From Phymatolithon calcareum (lineage: Eukaryota; Rhodophyta; Florideophyceae; Hapalidiales): a stretch of DNA of 64,000 bases. The stretch covers positions 868,001 through 932,000 of the forward strand of contig OZ345369.1 in assembly GCA_977006965.1 (NCBI GenBank), in the 5' to 3' direction. The position numbers and the translations under genes were made by a program. The notes under the pieces were generated by a model. The model saw only the letters and a program-made list of their open reading frames with translations. It had not been told where the DNA came from and did no database searches. Shown here piece after piece: positions 61,548-64,000 of this stretch. Numbering within the stretch: position 1 is the stretch's first letter; every line of letters starts with the position of its first letter.

Positions 61548-61735
61548 TGGTATTATCAAAAATATGTCGTTTTGAATCTCATTTTTCCCAAAGATTGCAC
61601 ATTTAATTATTGTACTCAAAGCGAGTCATTTTGTATCATAAAGCTTCTCAAAGTATACAGCACTAATTGTGTGGGAGCGTGCTTTTCCAAGCGGATTAAT
61701 TCATCGCCTTGCGGAGACGGCCTGTAGAAGGAGAA

Positions 61736-62359
61736 ATGGGTCGAGCCGAAAAATTCAACGCAGCGATCTGCATATCGGTCGCTGCGGCTGGTATCGGCAT
61801 CGGGCTTGCCGGTGCACTGCTCGACCCGAAAGACATGTTCAAGGATAGAGCCAACGGTGCGTGCGATGAGCTCGCGGAGTCATTTATGTACGTGGTGACG
61901 GTCGTGGGTTACGTGTTACTAACTGCTGGTAATTTTTTCTTCTGCAGCAAGTGATGTCTTCAGTGACGTGAGCTCGAAGGAAGATCTCACCTACGTTGAA
62001 CCAAGCAAGGAATACAAGGAGCTCTGCACTGCGTACAACGAAAACAAGGAAACCCTTTCAAGTGCGTATCTGTCTTCCTTTCTCGGCAATACGAAGCGAC
62101 CGATGGTAATGTGTTCCATAGTGTTTGCTAATTCTTACTGAATGCGTTTTTCATTTTCCGCAGAGGTTTTTAAACTTATCGGTCAAATGCTCGTCGCGCC
62201 TATCGGTACGTCAACAGTACTTTCAATGCTTTCCTCGTACTTCATCATGGATTTCATTGTGCTGACGTTTTTGCTATTGTTAACCTGGAATTCGCGCTTG
62301 CAGTAATGATTGGTGTTGAAAAGATTAACGACGCCTACGGCAACCCTCTCGGTTTCTAG
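61736..62359 (+). CDS. Small four-exon membrane protein, unrecognised
   Basis: Exons 61736-61887, 61952-62061, 62164-62205 and 62304-62359 join to 360 nt, giving 119 residues plus a stop. Introns are 64, 102 and 98 bp, with donors GTACGT, GTGCGT and GTACGT, and acceptors AAG, CAG and CAG. Phases match at every junction. The product starts MGRAEKFNAAICISVAAAGI. It has one hydrophobic helix near 9-29 and a second, weaker one near 89-105 (VFKLIGQMLVAPIG), with a charged loop between (KEDLTYVEPSKEYKELCTAY), and ends NDAYGNPLGF. No family is recognised. The first acceptor uses AAG four bases past a CAG, because the CAG would give an immediate stop. Each exon alone is too short to be noticed. Confidence 0.7.
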
Positions 62360-62597
62360 CGGCTTCGTTGCATGCGCTACTACGCTTCTATTCCCGTTTT
62401 TGCGTCGCGAGAGCGTCGATTTCCTATTTGTGCCTCCTTCCACCTGGGTTACAAATTCGTAAAAACTGGCAAATTGGAAATTTCACCACTTATTTTTTTC
62501 AGATTTCTTTTCTCAAACTTCTCTCAAACCTCCACATTCTCCAGAACTCCTTCCCAGCGTGACCCTTCCGCCAGCTCGCGACGCTACATCCACGCGA

Positions 62598-63467
62598 ATG
62601 GCGGCCGCCTCGCGGCGCGCCTCTCGCGCGAACCAAATCGATGCGCTGCGCGTGGACGCCGAATTGCACACCGTGCTATGCAACTCGGCTAAAAACGCCC
62701 TCCGCTTCTACCCGCCCGCCGTCACCGACGCCCTTCTTCCGGAAATTGCGCTTATGCTGCGATCTCTAATGTTTGCAAACACCGTCGCGGTTGACGTCCC
62801 ATCTCCAGGTCTCGTCTATTCCAACTTGCGCTTCCGGCGCTCAGGTCAGGCTGCGACGCGTTTCGGGGTCGAAGGCCAGACATTGACGCGAGCGCAGAAG
62901 GCGGTACATTTTTTACTCTCCGTAGTGCTGCCCTATCTGTCCGCGCGAATGGAGCGGTACGCGGGAGACGGCGAGCATCCGCGCCTGGAGCGCGTTATAC
63001 GCGTCATGCAGGGGGCGACGCGCATGCTTGACGCGCTCAACGGATTACTCTTCTTGTGTAAGGCTCGTTTTCGCACGGTTGCCGATCGAGCGGCTGGTGC
63101 AGAGCTGGTGTACGCGGATCTTGATGCTACGCGACGGCCGAGTATGGAGTTGCTCAATCGGCAACTGGTCTGGCAGGGCGTTGCACAGTTTGCACTCTTT
63201 GTGGCTCCGCTCGTGGCGTCTGTGCGCATTCCGGCATTCCTGCGAGGGGTGTTGGCGCGAGCTGGCTCTGGGCCGGACGAGCGGGGGCCTGGGCGTGGGG
63301 GGTGTCCGGAGTGCGGGACGACGGATATGGTTATGCCGCATACGGCGCTGCCGTGTAGATGCGTGTTTTGCTACGCTTGTGTGGCGGCGCCGCTTGAAAA
63401 GGACGTTGAGTACAAATGCAGAAGGTGTCATATGGCAGTGCATTCACTGCGACGAGTGTGTAGGTAG
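62598..63467 (+). CDS. PEX2: PEX2-type peroxin (peroxisomal RING E3 ligase subunit)
   Basis: The protein has 289 residues from the ATG at 62598 (MAAASRRASRANQIDALRVD). The start NQIDALRVDAELHTVL fits the Pex2 N-terminal domain. The middle has helical membrane-associated segments (FLLSVVLPYLSARM; WQGVAQFALFVAPLVASVRI). The C-terminal RING begins at Cys236: CPECGTTDMVMPHTALPCRC, VFCYAC, then CRRC. In the usual C-G-H-V-F-C-Y-Y-C segment, the His is a Cys here. With PEX10 and PEX12 it forms the complex that ubiquitinates the import receptor PEX5. Length is near the family's ~305. Single exon. Confidence 0.88.
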   Translation: MAAASRRASRANQIDALRVDAELHTVLCNSAKNALRFYPPAVTDALLPEIALMLRSLMFANTVAVDVPSPGLVYSNLRFRRSGQAATRFGVEGQTLTRAQKAVHFLLSVVLPYLSARMERYAGDGEHPRLERVIRVMQGATRMLDALNGLLFLCKARFRTVADRAAGAELVYADLDATRRPSMELLNRQLVWQGVAQFALFVAPLVASVRIPAFLRGVLARAGSGPDERGPGRGGCPECGTTDMVMPHTALPCRCVFCYACVAAPLEKDVEYKCRRCHMAVHSLRRVCR

Positions 63468-63934
63468 TACTCGCACGGCCTGGTTCTCTGCGAAAACACT
63501 GTCGGCGTGTGAAATCCAAGTCCAACCGTCACTTTCGATGCGTGCTCAGCCGTGCCACCATCGATTATTTGAAGTTTAGTACATCGGCCTGAACGTTTGG
63601 TTCGAGGAATGCTGTCTGACCTTTTATACTTTGTTAGGGTCTGCACCAGAGCTGTGTATTGCTCTACAAACGCTACTGCGTTCCTCCCGTTGGACACAAG
63701 AGTCAAGAACAATCTGTGCTAACAAATGAGAGCACCAGACGTACTTTAGCTTGTTAGCCAATAAACCGAACAAGTGTTCGGGAAACCACTAAGACCCTGG
63801 ATGCCGTTTTCCGAGTCACATGATGTTACATTTATTTATTACCAAAGTTTAATCAGCTCCTCACTTGTCGAGGTCATGCTCCTGACCGGTTATTCCAAAA
63901 GGAATCTAATTATTTTGAAACCGAGAGTACAGAC
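63468..63934. other. Intergenic region, no gene recognised
   Basis: Only short frames on both strands. There are no TACTGTA motifs or transposon ends. Confidence 0.5.
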
Positions 63935-64000
63935 ATGTTGCGCGTACTTCTTCAGCCTTGCGCTTCTTTCAGGCACAGCTCAGGCAGAGCAGCCAAAAGA
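63935..64000 (+). CDS. Possible start of a further gene, cut by the window edge
   Basis: An ATG at 63935 opens 22 codons that run off the end. They encode MLRVLLQPCASFRHSSGRAA, which is rich in Arg, Ser and Leu with no acids, as in mitochondrial presequences. Too little is visible for any family call. Confidence 0.3.
   Translation, partial: MLRVLLQPCASFRHSSGRAAKR

Overview
The window is a stretch of eukaryotic nuclear DNA, most likely from a multicellular red alga (a florideophyte such as Chondrus crispus or a relative; this is inference, not proof). Reasons: housekeeping genes are mostly single-exon and alternate strands at short spacing. The few introns I can resolve are 64-102 bp GT-AG introns. 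There is a plastid-lipid-associated (fibrillin) gene, so the lineage has plastids. An NB-ARC/WD40 protein sits beside many LTR and DNA transposons.

Layout. 1-5.1 kb: a Wntless-like membrane domain fused to a class-3 lipase, then a ubiquitin C-terminal hydrolase on the other strand. 5.1-16.2 kb: loosely packed DNA with an armadillo-repeat protein (8.2-10.1 kb), a RABL3-like GTPase with one 78-bp intron (11.35-12.27 kb), one uncertain reading-frame cluster (13.9-15.4 kb), several hairpins, and many copies of a short TACTGTA/TACAGTA motif. 16.2-19.5 kb: an NB-ARC/WD40 STAND protein whose central WD repeats are nearly identical at DNA level.

19.9-47.9 kb is a transposon graveyard with some fresh members: a MULE-like element with 10-bp target duplication; a Ty1/copia retrotransposon with identical 315-bp LTRs and one uninterrupted polyprotein; four piggyBac-family elements; a broken hAT transposase; a Ty3/gypsy chromovirus carrying stops and a mutated catalytic site; and a small inverted-repeat element. 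They are nested: a MULE fragment is split by the gypsy element, which is itself split by an intact piggyBac. The piggyBac elements lie between CTAG tetranucleotides rather than the family's usual TTAA. In each, the two 13-bp ends match each other but differ from the ends of the other copies.

48.3-63.5 kb is a dense housekeeping island. It holds a nodulin-like MFS transporter, a fibrillin, SLY1 (ER-Golgi SM protein), UTP3/SAS10 (ribosome biogenesis), ATAD3 (mitochondrial AAA ATPase), cytosolic tyrosyl-tRNA synthetase, a secretory cyclophilin with a 27-nt internal exon, a thioredoxin-like [2Fe-2S]/TPR protein, a four-exon small membrane protein I cannot name, and the peroxin PEX2. These genes share no single pathway; they are neighbours arranged as divergent and convergent pairs.
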